A DNA stretch of 6,665 bases from Nitrososphaerales archaeon TH526 (lineage in GTDB: Archaea > Thermoproteota > Nitrososphaeria > Nitrososphaerales > Nitrososphaeraceae): positions 1 through 6,665 of the forward strand of contig JAATVR010000227.1 of NCBI GenBank assembly GCA_014523665.1. The letters are read 5' to 3'. This document shows, in pieces, positions 5,696-6,665 of this stretch. Within the stretch, counting starts at the first letter, position 1. The number at the start of each line of letters is the position of its first letter. Under the pieces are notes generated by a model. The model was not told where the DNA came from. It made no database searches and was given only the letters and a program-made list of their open reading frames with translations. The position numbers and the translations under genes are program-made.

Positions 5696-5747
5696 TCAGA
5701 TTTACTGTTCTGTTGACTTGGCCGTGGATGACAATTAGGTTATGTAT

Positions 5748-6665
5748 CTAAATATCGTACTCCTCCCAGTCTCCCTTGGGGACCGAATAGTGCACCACTA
5801 CGGTATACCTGGTGCTATAAACCTCCTTACCATCATCGCGACGTTTTGGATGTTCCAAAGCTTTTGGATTTTCAAATATCTTGCAGAATTGAATCTTATA
5901 CCAATCACCATGGCCATAATTATCATACATATCATTCATTTTTTTCATCCATCGAGTTAGCTCTTGATCATTTGGAATTATTCTATCTTTGTCTTGAATG
6001 AAATCTGTTCTCAATTCTTGCAATATTTGACTCGCAAATTCATAAGTAAGCCCATGCCCATTTGACAGATCATAATCTGGAATAAGAGCCATAGTTAAAC
6101 GTTCTATCATATCGTTCATATAATACGTTGCAGCAAACCCATCATTTATATCGACATCGCCAAAATATTGCAGTATTAAATTACTTCGATTCGGCAAAGA
6201 GAGAATATATCTTTCGTAATCGGATCTGGCAGTGCTAATGGGTGTATGACATCGTTGATATTCTTCAACTGCTCTGCAGATCCATTGTTTATGAATATCG
6301 GGTATTTCCCATCCCCGCCATTCCCATTTGTATTCTCTTTTACAGTCGGCGCATAGTCGTGTCTTTGAACTCTTGATGTTTTGTTCAGTGAAGATCCACT
6401 GATATTCACTATCGATATTTTGAATTGTCGCTAGAGATCGTATCCAAGATACTATTTGGGAATCTATATTCTTTTCATAATTCAGACTCTCGCATAGATA
6501 AGTCTCTACTATGAGAGGACTGGGCGGAATTCCGAATGAAATATAATACTCAGACTCTAAAGCTTTACCGCAACCATCACAATTGAATGGGCCTTCACTA
6601 TTCTCTTTATCGGGCTTTGTAACAATATTCTGTGTAAGCTCGATATGTGGGGCTAAGACATATGT
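5748..6665 (-). CDS. Unrecognised protein with two C-x2-C motifs, 5' end off the right edge
   Basis: The frame is open from the right edge to TAG at 5750-5748, giving 305 residues. The start lies outside the window. Counting from the edge, C29-D-G-C32-G and C105-A-D-C108 are two C-x2-C knuckles, with further C58, C130, C139 and H140, consistent with one or two zinc-binding sites. A Trp-rich patch (YKWEWRGWEIPD, 112-123) follows the second pair. Residues 157-305 are mixed helix and strand with many Asp and Tyr (YFGDVDINDG, ELTRWMKKMNDMYDNY). They end in a predicted strand S-T-R-Y-T-V-V-V-H-Y-S-V-P before a W-E-E-Y-D-I tail. No transmembrane segment is seen. A shorter reading from TTG at 6197 would discard 156 open codons that contain both C-x2-C motifs, so the long form is preferred. 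It is transcribed towards remnant B, 52 nt downstream. Function unknown. Confidence 0.7.
   Translation of the reverse strand, partial: TYVLAPHIELTQNIVTKPDKENSEGPFNCDGCGKALESEYYISFGIPPSPLIVETYLCESLNYEKNIDSQIVSWIRSLATIQNIDSEYQWIFTEQNIKSSKTRLCADCKREYKWEWRGWEIPDIHKQWICRAVEEYQRCHTPISTARSDYERYILSLPNRSNLILQYFGDVDINDGFAATYYMNDMIERLTMALIPDYDLSNGHGLTYEFASQILQELRTDFIQDKDRIIPNDQELTRWMKKMNDMYDNYGHGDWYKIQFCKIFENPKALEHPKRRDDGKEVYSTRYTVVVHYSVPKGDWEEYDI

Larger units (their letters stand above)
5411..5747. other. Convergent intergenic region holding remnant copy B
   Basis: About 340 bp separate the converging 305-residue (plus) and C-x2-C (minus) genes. Nearest the plus gene there is an 11-nt palindrome AGAATTATTCT (5475-5485) and A-rich sequence that reads as T-rich on the minus strand. 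No strong plus-strand terminator is seen. The rest is remnant copy B. Confidence 0.5.

Noticed and set aside
5547..5738. Plus-strand 63-codon frame across copy B
   Set aside because: Its V-S-x-P-x-P-D-L-x-I-L-S-R-V block is also shared with copy A, but wobble positions coincide on both strands. The conserved stop and T-rich tail favour the minus strand, and the rest of the plus frame is Cys/Phe/Trp-rich.
6176..6409. Minus-strand 77-codon frame starting with M-N-I-S-G-S
   Set aside because: It overlaps the 305-codon frame that runs open to the edge with C-x2-C motifs. The shorter frame has no upstream signal.

Overview
This AT-rich window has TATA-like elements about 27-35 nt upstream of several start sites and short or absent leaders. 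Together with the mix of uncharacterised proteins, this suggests an archaeon, plausibly a low-GC ammonia oxidiser of the Nitrososphaerota (Nitrosocosmicus/Nitrososphaera type). The taxonomic call is inference; no rRNA or other phylogenetic marker is present. It looks like accessory DNA: a type I restriction-modification gene, a string of unrecognised genes, duplicated fragments and decayed reading frames.

Layout, left to right. (1) 1-1304, minus strand: most of hsdM, the DNA-adenine methyltransferase subunit of a type I restriction-modification system. It runs off the left edge and has no recognisable start codon. (2) 1494-2117, minus: a 207-residue protein with an R-N-x3-H motif typical of HEPN RNases, starting at TTG. 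(3) 2118-2490: a gene-poor stretch with a 38-bp perfect copy of part of gene 5, inside a 45-codon frame. (4) 2491-3018, minus: an unrecognised 175-residue protein whose frame stays open upstream of its GTG start. (5) 3087-4034, minus: a 315-residue protein made of two diverged copies of one domain. (6) 4035-4492: divergent promoters and a remnant reading frame on the minus strand (copy A). (7) 4493-5410, plus: a 305-residue mostly helical protein, apparently leaderless and the only plus-strand gene. (8) 5411-5747: a second remnant (copy B) whose 3' end is homologous to copy A, so the two flank gene 7 in direct orientation. (9) 5748-6665, minus: the last 305 residues of an unrecognised protein with two C-x2-C motifs, entering from the right edge.

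How they may work together. A type I methyltransferase next to a HEPN-motif gene suggests a defence-island setting, but only hsdM has a function I can name. Genes 2, 4 and 5 share a strand with hsdM but are spaced 68-370 bp apart, most with their own TATA-like element, so a single operon is not evident. Lost or non-ATG starts, two decayed 3' gene ends and a short recent duplication point to an actively rearranging region. The most interesting signals are the A/B paired remnants around gene 7, the isolated 38-bp duplication and the apparent loss of the hsdM start codon.
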